Part shown: positions 1 to 10,599 of the stretch, one piece after another
How the letters are laid out: each line of letters starts with the position of its first letter
Position numbering within the stretch: the first letter of the stretch is position 1
Assembly: GCA_020726505.1 (NCBI GenBank)
Contig: JAHLEZ010000012.1
Span: 372,001-436,000 of the forward strand
Length of the DNA: 64,000 nt
DNA from: Leptodontidium sp. MPI-SDFR-AT-0119
Taxonomy: Eukaryota > Ascomycota > Leotiomycetes > Helotiales > Leptodontidiaceae
Direction of reading: 5' to 3'
Position numbers and translations under genes: made by a program
Notes under the pieces: generated by a model
Databases searched by the model: none
Seen by the model: the letters and a program-made list of their open reading frames with translations, nothing else
Told to the model about the DNA's origin: nothing

Positions 1-100
1 AATCGTGTCGACGTCAGCCATGGCTGAAGATGTGTGACGGTGTATTGCTTGATCCTTTTATTATGGCTTCTCTGTTTCGAGATGGAGGCTCGATTAGTCA

Positions 101-159
101 GGCGAGGGGAGGTGAGGGGAGGTGAGGTGAGGTGAGGTGAGGCGAGGTGAGATGGGTGA
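101..159. repeat. GGTGA pentanucleotide microsatellite
   Basis: About ten imperfect units of GGTGA/GGCGA in direct tandem. Simple-sequence repeat in non-coding DNA; no function is evident. Confidence 0.85.
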
Positions 160-286
160 GCTTGATCTTTGAGTGGTGGTGAGGCTGCGGGGTTGGCGGG
201 GTTGGCGGGGTCGGGTTGTCTGCCCTGTCTGCTGCGTTTGCTGCGTTTGCTGCTAAGAAATGACCAGAGATGGATGGGATGGTATC

Positions 287-318
287 ATGCATGTATGTAT
301 GTATGTATGTATGTATGT
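287..318. repeat. ATGT tetranucleotide microsatellite
   Basis: About eight tandem ATGT units. Simple repeat of the kind common in fungal intergenic DNA. Confidence 0.85.
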
Positions 319-737
319 GTGGGATGCGATGGGGTGGGATAGTGCCATGTACGCAAGGTACACAAGGTAGTAAGTAGTCATTGGATTCAGATCAGAGCAA
401 CGGAAGACAAGACGAAAGTGAGAAAATGCTACAATGCCGAGCTAGTCACCATTATTCCGCTTTTGGCAGGTGCTATGCATGGTATGGCGGTCGGTCTGAT
501 GAGCTCGACTCACGTGATGACAGAATGTGAGGATGCTACCTTAGGTACGTACCTACAACTACCTACCTATCTGGGTACTTTACCTTACCTACTACCACCC
601 TACCTAGGAGGTGCCTAGGCTGGCAGGTCCATTCCATCCATCCGGTCGGTAGAGACAAAGAGAGGTCGCGGGTATCTTATGTCCCTAGGTAGGTAGGTAA
701 TTCCTGGGCATGTAGCGAGTGGAACGAAATACCCGGA

Positions 738-755
738 CCAGACAGACAGACAGAC
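738..755. repeat. CAGA tetranucleotide microsatellite
   Basis: Four to five CAGA units in tandem. Simple repeat, no gene attached. Confidence 0.75.
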
Positions 756-1156
756 ACTTGACTCGAGGGGATGGAACACAGTCCAAATATTACTATTCGC
801 AGGTATGGCTCGCTCCATAACTTTCAGCAGGCGATGTCCATTCTGACCTGCCCTTCAAACACCTAACTCCAGAAAATGATCTCGCCCTTGGGTATGCAAT
901 GCAAAGTAAACAGATCCTGCGCGTCAGATGTTTCCAAACTCCCTGGCTACCTAGACCCATGCACCAATAAACGTCTCTGCATGGCGCATACCCTTCTCGC
1001 AACCTGCCTCGTGCTGATTCTCCCACCGAGTCGTAAAATATTGAGACAGACTCATCAATATTGAATGAAGCACATCGCCCATAAAACTCCTCCCCCGTCA
1101 GATTCCGGCTGAAATGCCATCAACGCGCGAGCGCTCTTTCTAAGAACCCCTGTAAC

Positions 1157-2203
1157 CTATGCATCTGCTGTAACTTCTTGCTTCGTCTCCTGAATTCCCA
1201 CGGTCGCAGCCGGCCTCCTCTTGGTCTTCAAAGGCATCCTCGGAACAAAATGCATCGCTCCTTGGAGTGACGAAATCTCCTTGAGACTGATAGCGTGATC
1301 CAGTAAAGACTCTTTACTTGTCTTGAATTCGAAATTCGTGAGAAAACAGAAACTAATCTCGAGCCTTGCAAGCTCGTTCTCACTGACCCCTCCGACTTTC
1401 GCAAAGCGTGAATGGGGGTAACTGAGATCCTCAAGCGCCTTCATAGCTACCCGTAGGCCCGCCAAAAGCAGACGGTGGCAGTTGCGCCGTGTGACAGGTA
1501 TTGCTCTCTCATCTACGGCCAGCCTGTGGATGTAGTAGCTTGTCGCCAAGTACACCGCGGTAGACATGGGACAAAATTTATGTATCCGCATCAGATAGTC
1601 CTCCAGAGAGATTGGGGGTGGGTGCTTGGAGTAGAATTTGCGCGTAATAGCACCGTGTTGTATGTTAAGAGGCTCGGCATTATCTCCAATGATAATATAC
1701 GGCTGCGTCGGGACTATCTCTGGGCTCCCTATTGGGGTCTTCTTGAAGTTCACCCCGTCTATGTCATCCCATGATCCCCCACTTGAAGTCGACGGTGTCC
1801 TGGGGCGTTTATGTAACTCGGCAAAGTTCTTATATGAATTGCTTCTGGCAATATTTTCCTTCTCGGCCTGCATGCCACGCATATTGGGAAGGGTTGTGAA
1901 TGCCGGCGGCGGTGTCGGTGGAACGTCTCCAGTAATCCTGACCAGCGCTTCAATGCCTCCACACAGCAGCTTCAACGCCGTCACAGGCCCAATGGTGAAG
2001 ACGTCCATGCAGTTTGGGGATGGTGGTGAAGAGCCATCATCACTGCAGGTCTTGATCGCAAGCCCAGTGTCTGCTGAAGGATTGGGCCGGGGTGGAAGAA
2101 GGTAGGTGAACGAGTCGGCAGAGTCGTGAACATACGGTGGTTTGCTCTCCACTGGAGACAAGGCCGTTCTGCTTGTGCCGTTGGTTGAGCGTGTGAGAGA
2201 CAT
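1157..2203 (-). CDS. Pho80-like cyclin (PHO85-class cyclin partner)
   Basis: The 348-residue single-exon protein has a Pho80/Pcl-type cyclin box at about residues 198-295. Visible family marks are the ISLEDYLMRI start, a YIHRL-like helix, NCHRLLLAGLRVAMK, the diagnostic FAKVGGVS stretch and the LEISFCFLTNFEF helix. Residues about 68-100 (ending TGDVPPTPPP) match an N-terminal region typical of filamentous-fungal Pho80-like proteins. In that family the cyclin binds a Pho85-type kinase and takes part in phosphate and nutrient signalling; the exact role of this paralogue is inference. The N-terminal third is rich in Ser, Pro and Thr and probably disordered. The ATG at 2203 is the first Met of the open frame and no intron is needed. 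It is the only host gene in the window and lies about 1.3 kb from the transposon block. Fungi carry several such cyclins, so no symbol is assigned. Confidence 0.85.
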   Translation of the reverse strand: MSLTRSTNGTSRTALSPVESKPPYVHDSADSFTYLLPPRPNPSADTGLAIKTCSDDGSSPPSPNCMDVFTIGPVTALKLLCGGIEALVRITGDVPPTPPPAFTTLPNMRGMQAEKENIARSNSYKNFAELHKRPRTPSTSSGGSWDDIDGVNFKKTPIGSPEIVPTQPYIIIGDNAEPLNIQHGAITRKFYSKHPPPISLEDYLMRIHKFCPMSTAVYLATSYYIHRLAVDERAIPVTRRNCHRLLLAGLRVAMKALEDLSYPHSRFAKVGGVSENELARLEISFCFLTNFEFKTSKESLLDHAISLKEISSLQGAMHFVPRMPLKTKRRPAATVGIQETKQEVTADA

Positions 2204-2950
2204 GGCGCGAAAGAGTATCTATCTCGGGTTGGAATGGATGTTCGGACAAATCTTCGGGTGGGCGGTGGGCGGGCGCGCTCAAGTTATCGGAGCTCTCGAA
2301 ATCCTCCTCGCGGCCAGCTTATTCAAAAGCCTCCAGAGGCGCATATTCTCGGTGGGGTTGTCGTGGAGTTTCGATCAGGTGTCATACAGAGTCTGTGGAT
2401 GGCAACTTGATGCGGTGGAAGTCACTTCCTGGGTGGAGACGATTGCGGCTTTGTGCGAGATGGTTGGCTGGAGGAATACCGGGAAGGGGGGTGGGAGGTC
2501 GAGGTGGTGGAAGTGGGTGGTGATATGGTAGGTCGGGAGGTCAAGGTCAAGGGCGAGGGCGAGATGGGTGGATTTGATTTAATCGGACAGTGTACTGTGA
2601 TGTAGTAGGCTGGCTGGGCTGGGTTGGGCTTGGCCGGCCTGGAGCTGGGCTAAGGTAGGATGCGCTCGCTGGGACGACAAGAGCCAGGACCAAGGCACCC
2701 TGCTGTTTTCGCGGTGCAGCGCGGCGCGTCGCAACTCGCAAGTCGCGCCGGTTCTCTCTCTGCAGAAGGCAGATCGATAGCGAGACAAGAAGAAAGGATG
2801 ATGAGATAAGAGGGAGGGGTGGAGGTGGAGGTGAAGGGGGAGGGAACGATACGACACACATAAAGTGTGGCCTGGATAATGACGAGAGAACAGCCGAGGC
2901 CGGGGAATTTCGTGAATGGTAAAGCGATTTTTCATGGCTTCTCTCTTTTG
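2204..2950 (-). promoter_or_regulatory. presumed promoter and leader of the cyclin gene
   Basis: Non-coding stretch upstream of the minus-strand cyclin start. Read on the gene's strand it is rich in C, CT and CCA runs (for example opposite 2480-2530 and 2770-2850), as in many fungal promoters and 5' leaders. Short open frames here are low-complexity and unconvincing. No specific factor site is claimed. Confidence 0.35.
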
Positions 2951-3517
2951 CTAATTTCGCAGCACAACTAAGACGAAAAATCTCGAGGAAAGCTGCGTAA
3001 ATAAAGGAATTAATAGCGATAGCCTATCTCCTGCTATTACCTTTGAGTGTCTCCTCCAAAACGTCGATTCACTGGTTACGAATTTCGCTAGCTTTGAGCC
3101 GAGCCGAGCTGAGTGGGGAAGCGAGCGCGCGTAAGAGACCTCGGGATCTACCTACTTAGGTTAGTAAGACCTGGAATGCAAAGGCAGTCCTTGTCAAATA
3201 ACGAATAAATTAAGAAATACCTTATTAACCTTTGTGCTAGCCTAACTAGCACGGCCCCAAAAGCCCTGTCTTTAGTATTAATATTCTTTTTAATTTAATA
3301 CTACATTGAGGTACGAAAGGGGGTTTCAAGTGGGTCTCGTCCACCGTGGTCAGTGGCAAAGTACTGTGTAACGTTTGCTGGGTTTTGACTGGTACGCGGC
3401 GTACAAGCTTCGTCGGTTAGTATTAGCTAGGAAGTAAAGTCATAAGAGGTTTGGTTCTTAATTAGAATTGAGACGTTACAAGTAATAGTTAAACTGCTAT
3501 CTGAATTTGAGCACGAA
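2951..3517. other. transition from host DNA to A+T-rich repeat block
   Basis: No gene is seen. Composition falls from balanced to A+T-rich after about 3200, with remnants that look like weakly RIPped repeat DNA. This is the left edge of the transposon-rich compartment. Confidence 0.5.
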
Positions 3518-3856
3518 GTGTGACGACTGACGCTGCCTAGAGCCTCATTTCCACCGGCTCTACTTAGTACTGCCCGATCGGGACGTACTGAGATTACTAT
3601 AGTACTAGGCATACTAACCTCTTATATATAGTGTGACGACTGACGCTGCCTAGAGCCTCATTTCCACCGGCTCCACTTAGTACTGCCCGATCGGGACGTA
3701 CCGAGATTACTATAGTACTAGGCATACTAACCTCTTATATATAGTGTGACGACTGACGCTGCCTAGAGCCTCATTTCCACCGGCTCCACTTAGTACTGCC
3801 CGATCGGGACGTACCGAGATTACTACGGTGTTAGGTATACTAACCTCTTATATATA
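3518..3856. repeat. three tandem copies of a 113-bp unit
   Basis: Three head-to-tail units begin at 3518, 3631 and 3744, each opening GTGTGACGACTGACG and ending in CTTATATATA. The first two are nearly identical; the third differs near its end, where TACTATAGTACTAGG becomes TACTACGGTGTTAGG. Each unit holds a perfect 10-bp palindrome, CCCGATCGGG. No coding potential is convincing. The array lies between the host DNA and the first Gypsy LTR. The differences are mostly transitions, suggesting mild RIP or ordinary drift. Confidence 0.92.
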
Positions 3857-4053
3857 GACTTATTCTTTCCTTACCTTCTTTCCTCTACAGTTATAGATTT
3901 TAAGTTAATACTTAGTATTATTATATGTCCTATATTAATATATAAGGCGTTAATTACACGTGATTGCCGTCTTTTTAGGGCAAGCGTCACATTATCTATA
4001 ACTCTTTTCTTTACGTCTAAGAAGACAATAAATATCCCTCGCCCCCTAATTCT
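3857..4053. other. A+T-rich left flank of Gypsy-1
   Basis: No gene recognised. The last five bases (ATTCT, 4049-4053) are the left target-site duplication of Gypsy-1; the matching copy is at 42982-42986. Confidence 0.6.
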
Positions 4054-4367
4054 TGTTACGGCTGGCAAGAGGTTGATACGGCGAGTTGACTCTAGCTTTG
4101 TATTTAGGCCTCTAGTTACGCTCAGAATCGAGAAGAAAAGACAAGGAGGAAAGGAGAGCTCTCCGTAAGGGAAGGCTCGAGTATATATATATATAAAGGA
4201 CCCTCCTAATAGGGCCTAGCGTAGTCGAGTGCCATTTACGTTAATATGTCGCAGGCTCGCCACTTAGTCTTCCCTATTGGGCTTAGCGCCGTCGTATAGC
4301 CAGTGATGTTACGAGCCCGTGTCGGTTAGAATACGAGGCGCATTATAAGTCGTCGTAGGTCGTAATA
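4054..4367 (-). repeat. Gypsy-1 3' LTR
   Basis: Plus-strand text begins TGTTACGGCTGGC. It matches the other LTR, which is interrupted at 34079/42820, over its whole length (314 versus 312 bp). It ends where the polypurine tract of the minus-strand element begins. Confidence 0.85.
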
Positions 4368-7300
4368 TTACTCCCCCCTCCTAAAAAACTGCGTCTGCGT
4401 AGTTGTAGCTATAACCGTATCGTCTTCTAAGTCGTTATAGTCGTCGATACCGGCGTTGTAAGCCTCTAGCCACTTTAGGAGAGCTCTCGGCAGGCCCCTA
4501 GCGTTAGGATACTCTAAGTAGAACCGTTTAATTATATACGGAGCTATTATAATATCTAAGTATAAGTACTACTTTAAGTCTTCGTCGGCGCTTAGTTACT
4601 TAATATAATAAAATAGCTTATTCCGTATAACCTTAGAGCCTAAGATACCTTTAATTTCCCACTTATTTTACTTAGGTAATAACTAAATAAGTGCCGGCGT
4701 AACTTTGGCTTATCCCGGCAGGGGGTTATTAACGTATTTATAGAGCGAGTGCGAGTAGAAGACGGGGTAAATTAACTAGTCCTCTAATAGTTTAACTCTT
4801 TAACTTTCTCCTTCCTTAGCGATTACTTTAACTAGGCCGTACTACTTATTAAAGAGCTTCCCTAAGGGTTAATTAATATTTTAATTCCGAGTATCGACTA
4901 GTACTAAGTCGCTAACGTCTTAGTTAATAGCGCGTTACTTATAATTTACTAATCGTTTTATTTTCTCTTATTAATCCTTAAGGAACGACTATACGACTTC
5001 TATAACCTCCTTTATTCGTAATACTACTTAGAGAGCCTCCTCGCGATTAAGTTTCTTTATTATTATAATTAAAGGCTCTAAGTTAATTAAGTCTTAGGAA
5101 GTCCTTAACTTAACGCTATTAAGTAATTAAAAAGGGGACAAGCGGCCTAGGGACTTATATAATAACGTTAATTAAGTAATATTTATAATTAATAAGAAGT
5201 TACTCTAATTATCTTAATAATAATAATAATAAAAGGGACGAAGCCGCTACTTAATATATTAATTTATTACTTCTATTTAGTTATTAACGTTTAAGTTATA
5301 CGCCGTCGTTAACTTTACTTTAGTTCTAAAGATACGATAGTACTCCTTCTAAAAGAAAGAGACGAACTAAGGTCCGCGGTCTAAGATAATAAAGTCTAAT
5401 ATACTAAAGTATTAAGTTTAATAGACGAAAAAGAGAATAATTATACCTTTAGCCGTAATTATATTATTATAGAGTATTAAGACTAGTTTTTTAAATAAGC
5501 GGTTAATAATAACTATAGCGAAGTTATAGCCGTGCTTATTTAGTAATAACTTCGTAAAGTCTATTGTAAGGTATTAATACGGCCGAGTAAGGATTAATAA
5601 GGGGTATAAGAAGCTAAGGGTCTTATTTTTATAAGCTTTTTATCGAGAGTAACTATAGTTTACTACGTATCGAGCTATATTTATAGTAAGGCCGTTCTAA
5701 TAATATTTACGACTTAATAATACCTTTATTTTTCCGATCCCCGCGTGTATTATTAAAGGCTAAGAATATATATAGCAAATAAGTGTCGTACGAAGCTCTA
5801 GCGGCTTTAAAGGCATTTTTAGGCGGCCTTAAAATAATAACTTGTCGTTTACTAGCTCGTAATTTAGTAACTATTCCTTAGCTTTTTATTAAAGAAGCTT
5901 TAGTGAAGGCGAAGTCTTATTAACTAAGAGTACTTAGTTAATAACGTCGTATTCCGCGATATTATAGGCTATTATAGAGTTAAAGTCTAGCTCCTCCGCA
6001 GTAAGCGTCTCTAAGTCGATTAGTACTCTTATATTAAGCTTAAGTTCTAGCTCTAGCTTGTCACGTGGCTTAGTATCGTGATCCGGGATTATAGCCTTTA
6101 TAAGTACTAGGGGTATCGTCTCTACGACATCGATATAAGCGTTTATAAGATCGACGACAAAGAGCTAGAGGTCGCTAGCGACTCGCGAGTTAATTTTATT
6201 AGTCAGAATTAACTATTAACTACGGATGGCCTACTTACGTGCCTTTATAATTATAAAGTCTCAATCTTATTAAAATAAGGTATTAGTTAACGTATTAGTC
6301 GTCTTAGTATAATATATAATTATAAAATAAAAGTCTATAAAGAACTCCGCCTATTAAGCTTACTAAGTTATAAAGTCCTTAGTAATTATAAAGTACTTTA
6401 GGGCTTAGTAGTTTATGTAAATAAGGACATTTTTTTAGGCACTTAAGAGCTTTAAGTAATATTACTTAAATAATTAGAAAATCGTTAGTATTTTTTTATT
6501 GTAAATCGGGTAATTAAGCTTAAGGTCTATTATAGTCTTAGAGAAATATCTCACGGGGTAAAAAGTGTCGTCCTCTTAAAGTTAAGATAAAATCCTAGTA
6601 ACGACTTTATTAAAGGAATTAGTCTTTAGCCGTATTTACTTAGTAAGGTTATAGTAATAAAGAACTAACGTAGACTAAAGGGCTTCCTAAAGAGTCTCTT
6701 AGGCGTTCTTATAAGTGTTATTAAAGACGAAGGGAACGTCCTTTCTAGTGAGTATCGTAAGGGGTCGTGTAATACGACTATAGTCTTTAATAAACTAGTA
6801 ATAAAAGTTATAAAAGCCGAAGTGACTTTATATACCTCGTATATTATTAACGTATTATTAGTCCTTAATTACACTAATCTTCTTTAAGTTTACCTTTACG
6901 CCATTGACGTTAATAATAAATCCTAAGAACCTTGTCTTTTATATATTAAACTTAGACTTCTTAATATTAGTTTAAAGTCTATATACTTATAGTATTTTTT
7001 TTACTTTCTTAATATAAACCTTATATTCCTCGGGGGTAAACGAGTATATTAGGATATTATTTATATAAGCCGCGCAAAAGTTGTCGAGGTACTTTATAAG
7101 GATATTATTAATAAAACGCTAAAAAGTCGCCGGACTATTTATATAACTAAAAGAAAGGACTTTATATTTATAAGTACTATATCGAGTATAAAAGGTCGTA
7201 TAATCCTCACTCTTAAGGGACATGTAGATATAATAGAAAGCTTACTAAATATTAAACTTTATAAAGACCTTTACTTTATAAATACGTGTTATTATCTTAT

Positions 7301-7605
7301 TAATTAAAGGGATTAAGTATAAATCCTTCTTTAATAGGGCATTTAACTTCTAATAATTGACGTATAACTAAAGACTACTATTAGCTTTCTTAGTAAAAAG
7401 AATAAGGGCCGTATATAATACACTAAAGGGTTTAATAAAACCTTTATATGAGTTATTAATAATATATTATTTAATCTCTAATAGTTATTCTTTAATTATA
7501 CGCTAAAGAAGTTCAAAGAATAAGTCGTTCTCCTTAGTAAGCTTAATCTAGTAGTCTACGCCTTAGTAATACGCTAGTAACTCGTTAGAGGCTCGCTGAG
7601 AGAAG
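4368..7605 (-). pseudogene. Gypsy-1 pol remnant: RT, RNase H, integrase, chromodomain
   Basis: Reading the minus strand through RIP stops shows an RT active site like CAAYINNILIYS near 7020-7080 (YIDDILIYS before RIP). An integrase region near 5500-5790 has HAGIGK, the H2C2 knuckle remains and LTIDFTK, which carries the first catalytic Asp. A chromodomain-like segment near 4430-4690 has LFYYIKW, a typical EYPNARG-like run and an acidic end. The frame stops at the LTR edge. The RT N-terminus is cut off by Copia-A at 7606 and continues at 22767. The order and the chromodomain place it among fungal chromoviruses. It is non-functional. Confidence 0.8.
4371..4382 (-). other. polypurine tract of Gypsy-1
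   Basis: On the minus strand a purine-only run AGGAGGGGGGAG lies three bases before the 3' LTR. This is the usual place for plus-strand priming in LTR retrotransposons. It also overlaps the last codons of pol, whose stop is at the LTR boundary. Confidence 0.7.
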
Positions 7606-7610
7606 AGGAG

Positions 7611-7867
7611 TGTTGGTCCACAGGTCCCTGCATGAGCATACTTCGGTCCGGAAAAGGGGGTGCGGGTCAAAGTCAGGGGTCAGAGCTTAGCCGGACTAGT
7701 TTCAGTAGAGATTTAGTGGGGTTTCGTAGTATATAGTCTGGCTCTCCTCGCACTCTCTTAAAAGATATATAGATTTTGAATTATATATTTATTACTCTGT
7801 TATTATACTTACATTTTAAATATATTCACACTTATAGCGTAGTATATAAACTAGTACTATATCGACA
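7611..7867 (+). repeat. Copia-A 5' LTR
   Basis: Starts TGTTGGTCC and ends CGACA. It pairs with 22505-22761 and with both Copia-B LTRs. This is the least RIPped of the four and keeps recognisable TG...CA ends. Confidence 0.88.
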
Positions 7868-7999
7868 TTAATTAGTAGTAAGCTTATATTGTTAACCTTA
7901 TTATAGACAGAAAAGGTCTTAGGCTATAGAGCGGATTCTAGGCTTTAACTTAAGGACTATTTCACTGTATTTTCCTTAAAGGGCATTTTACTTTTTTTA

Positions 8000-9980
8000 A
8001 ATCGTAGAGGGAAGGTAACTTCTCTCTTAAGACTCGACTAGGACAATTACACGTTAAAGAAGAGCTATTATAACATAATAATTACTTTACGAAGACTATT
8101 AATTTAATATCTTTAAATCTAGAACTTTAGACTTTTAAGAAACTTATTTAGGAACTTACTAGATTACTTACGAATCGTATTTGATATAATAGTAAATACT
8201 TTAGACTGTACGCCGGAGTTAGAGTTAACTTCGGAAACATTTAATAATATAGTTACACTAAGAGAAACGCTAAATCTTAGTCTAGCTTTTATAAGAGATA
8301 CGACGGCATACTCGCGGAAGTTCTGTGAGTCCTTTTATAACGGCTGTATTAAGGGAGAGTTCTTTTTCTAGGACTTTTAGGAGTATTTTAAGGGTTAAAT
8401 AATAAAGGAGTTTAAATTAATTAAGGTTATAGAATATATATATTTTAAGGACGACTTACGAGCCTTTAGTGTTTTTGTACGACAATAAAGGGGGACAAGG
8501 ACAGTAGAGGCTTTAGTAGAGGTAGTGTAAGTTAAAGAAAATTTATAGCTAAAGGACTAAATAAAGATATAAATTTAGAACTACCCCGAATTAGTACTAA
8601 ATTACATCCGGGAATTACTCTCTCGACTACTACCGCCGTTCTTAATAACACTTTAATAAAATCAAACCCCGATGTCTTTATAATATTAACTAGAGGTGGT
8701 CATCTATTCTGTAAAGGAAGACACTCCTTTAAAAGGGTTAGGAGTGAAGCTTATAGAGACGATTTAGCTATTAAGATTACTTAAGATCTCTCTTATTAAA
8801 GGAGATGAGGTCGAGGATCTATATAGTATAATCCCCCTACTTATAGTCCTAAAGAAGGAGTTCTCATTTACTCTTAAGAGGGATCCCTTAAGTAATCTCT
8901 ACCCGTGGAGATTAAATAATTATGTGTTACCGAATCTTATACTAACGTTAGTAATATACCCACGGGACGGGTCATTACTATTATTTAAGGTTCTTAAGAC
9001 TATTAGACTATATATAAAGCCGATTCGGCTATTATAGTATGTTATAGATTTATTAACCTTAGATTAAGTAAAATCGTTAGTAAACCTTACTAAGATGTAC
9101 ACTAAGGAGCTCTAATATAGCGGAGACAAGGACTACTTAAATAAGAAGCTCTATATCTTCGCCGACTTATATTAGAGAATATTAGTTGAGACTAAAGTCT
9201 AGAACTAAGCTTTTCTGTCGATACTATAAGATAAAGCTAGTTTGTATTACTACTGGTACCTCTAGAATAAGGGGTACTTATTTAATAAGCTTATTAAGAC
9301 GACTCGTGAACACTTTGAGACGGAGGAGAGAGTTAATAAGTTCCTTAGCCGGTAGTTTAGTCTAACCTTCTCGCTATTTTAAAAGGAGCCTTACTAAACG
9401 GGAAAACTAGTGTTAACTTAATTAAAGAACTTCGCTAAGGAACTATAGAGTATTTAGCTTAGCTTAAAGGACGATAATATATAGAATAATAAGACGCTCC
9501 GTAATAAACTCGTGTAAGGAGTATTAGGGAACCCCCTCTTTAAGATAGCCTTATTTTAGGCACCCTTTACTTTCCTTATATTAATAGATAGTCTTCGCTC
9601 TACCGTCGGCGTTAAGGTAACTTATGACTCGGGATTAAGGGTAGGCAAGTACTTTAAATTATATACGAATTGTTATTAATCTTATGTCGTAAATAAGGCG
9701 GCTTATTACTTTAATTATAAGATGAAATTTTAAGTAAAAACAAACGCGGAGACAAATTCTAGCTTATATTAGGTTATATAGGCTATATTATTTATAAGAA
9801 AATAGATTACTATAATAGTCGCCACTTTAATAAAGAGTAAGTAACGTCTAAGGTATAATACTTCGCGGCGTGTAAGGCCGAAGGAGTAAAAGCTATAAAT
9901 AAGACTTTTAAAAGCTACTTAACTTATATTAAGGGAATTAACCCTAATTCTGACTAGAACTAGACTATATCCGGACACTA
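8000..9980 (+). pseudogene. Copia-A gag remnant
   Basis: This A+T-rich stretch aligns by eye with 46100-47900 of Copia-B and occupies the gag position between LTR and integrase. Stops are frequent in all frames. No zinc knuckle could be read with certainty, so the assignment rests mainly on position and on the paired copy. Confidence 0.55.
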
Positions 9981-10599
9981 TTTAGGAAACTACTAAGATA
10001 TGGATTTAGACACTTTAATAGATATTAACGACTCTTTAGAGAGTTCCGACGACGATAATAGTAATAATATTATAAACTTCACGACTATATTTATAGTAAG
10101 TAAGGCACAATATAATATACAAGAAGTCATAGGGCAACTTAAGGAAAAGAAGGCTACTTACATCTTAGAAAGTAAAATCAAGAGACTTACTCTTAGTAAG
10201 GCTTATATAACGTAATAAATAGATAGATTCTTTTAAAGACTATTAATTAATATAGGGGCATTTAATAAAAACATAAGAGGAATTAACTAGCTACGAGCTT
10301 TATAGTGAATTTAAGATATTAAGTTTAATATTAGCTAGGTAAGCTAGAGCCGGATCACATTTAGTGCCGGTTCGTAACTGTCTTTAGGGGTTGCCACAGT
10401 TAATACTCTAATTAGAGAAATAGACTTCTAAATCGTGGACGTAAATATCCTATTTCTAGTTTGTTTATAATAGCTAGATACACTAAATGCGCAGTATAAT
10501 AACTTATGTAACGTCTTAATTTAAGGCGACAAGAAGTACTTAATTATACGGAAGCGTAGGCATTTATAGCTACTTTTAAATTAACATCGTTAATTACTG

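Larger units (their letters stand above)
1..1156. other. host intergenic DNA with microsatellites
   Basis: No convincing gene is visible; the short open frames here are low-complexity shadows. The stretch has balanced composition, unlike the A+T-rich DNA that dominates from about 3.2 kb. It carries a GGTGA-type run (about 101-159), an ATGT run (about 287-318), an ACCT/AGGT-rich tract (about 540-615) and a CAGA run (about 738-755). It probably includes the 3' untranslated region of the minus-strand cyclin gene that ends at 1157. Confidence 0.6.

Noticed and set aside
3150..3250. Telomere-like TTAGGTTAG text
   Set aside because: No TTAGGG array; isolated short matches only.
3518..3856. Possible CRISPR array
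   Set aside because: Units are contiguous 113-bp repeats without unique spacers, and the genome is eukaryotic.
3427..4068. Minus-strand frames of 61 and 65 residues near the tandem repeats
   Set aside because: One runs across the 113-bp repeat and the other across A+T-rich flank and an LTR edge; neither has a family motif.
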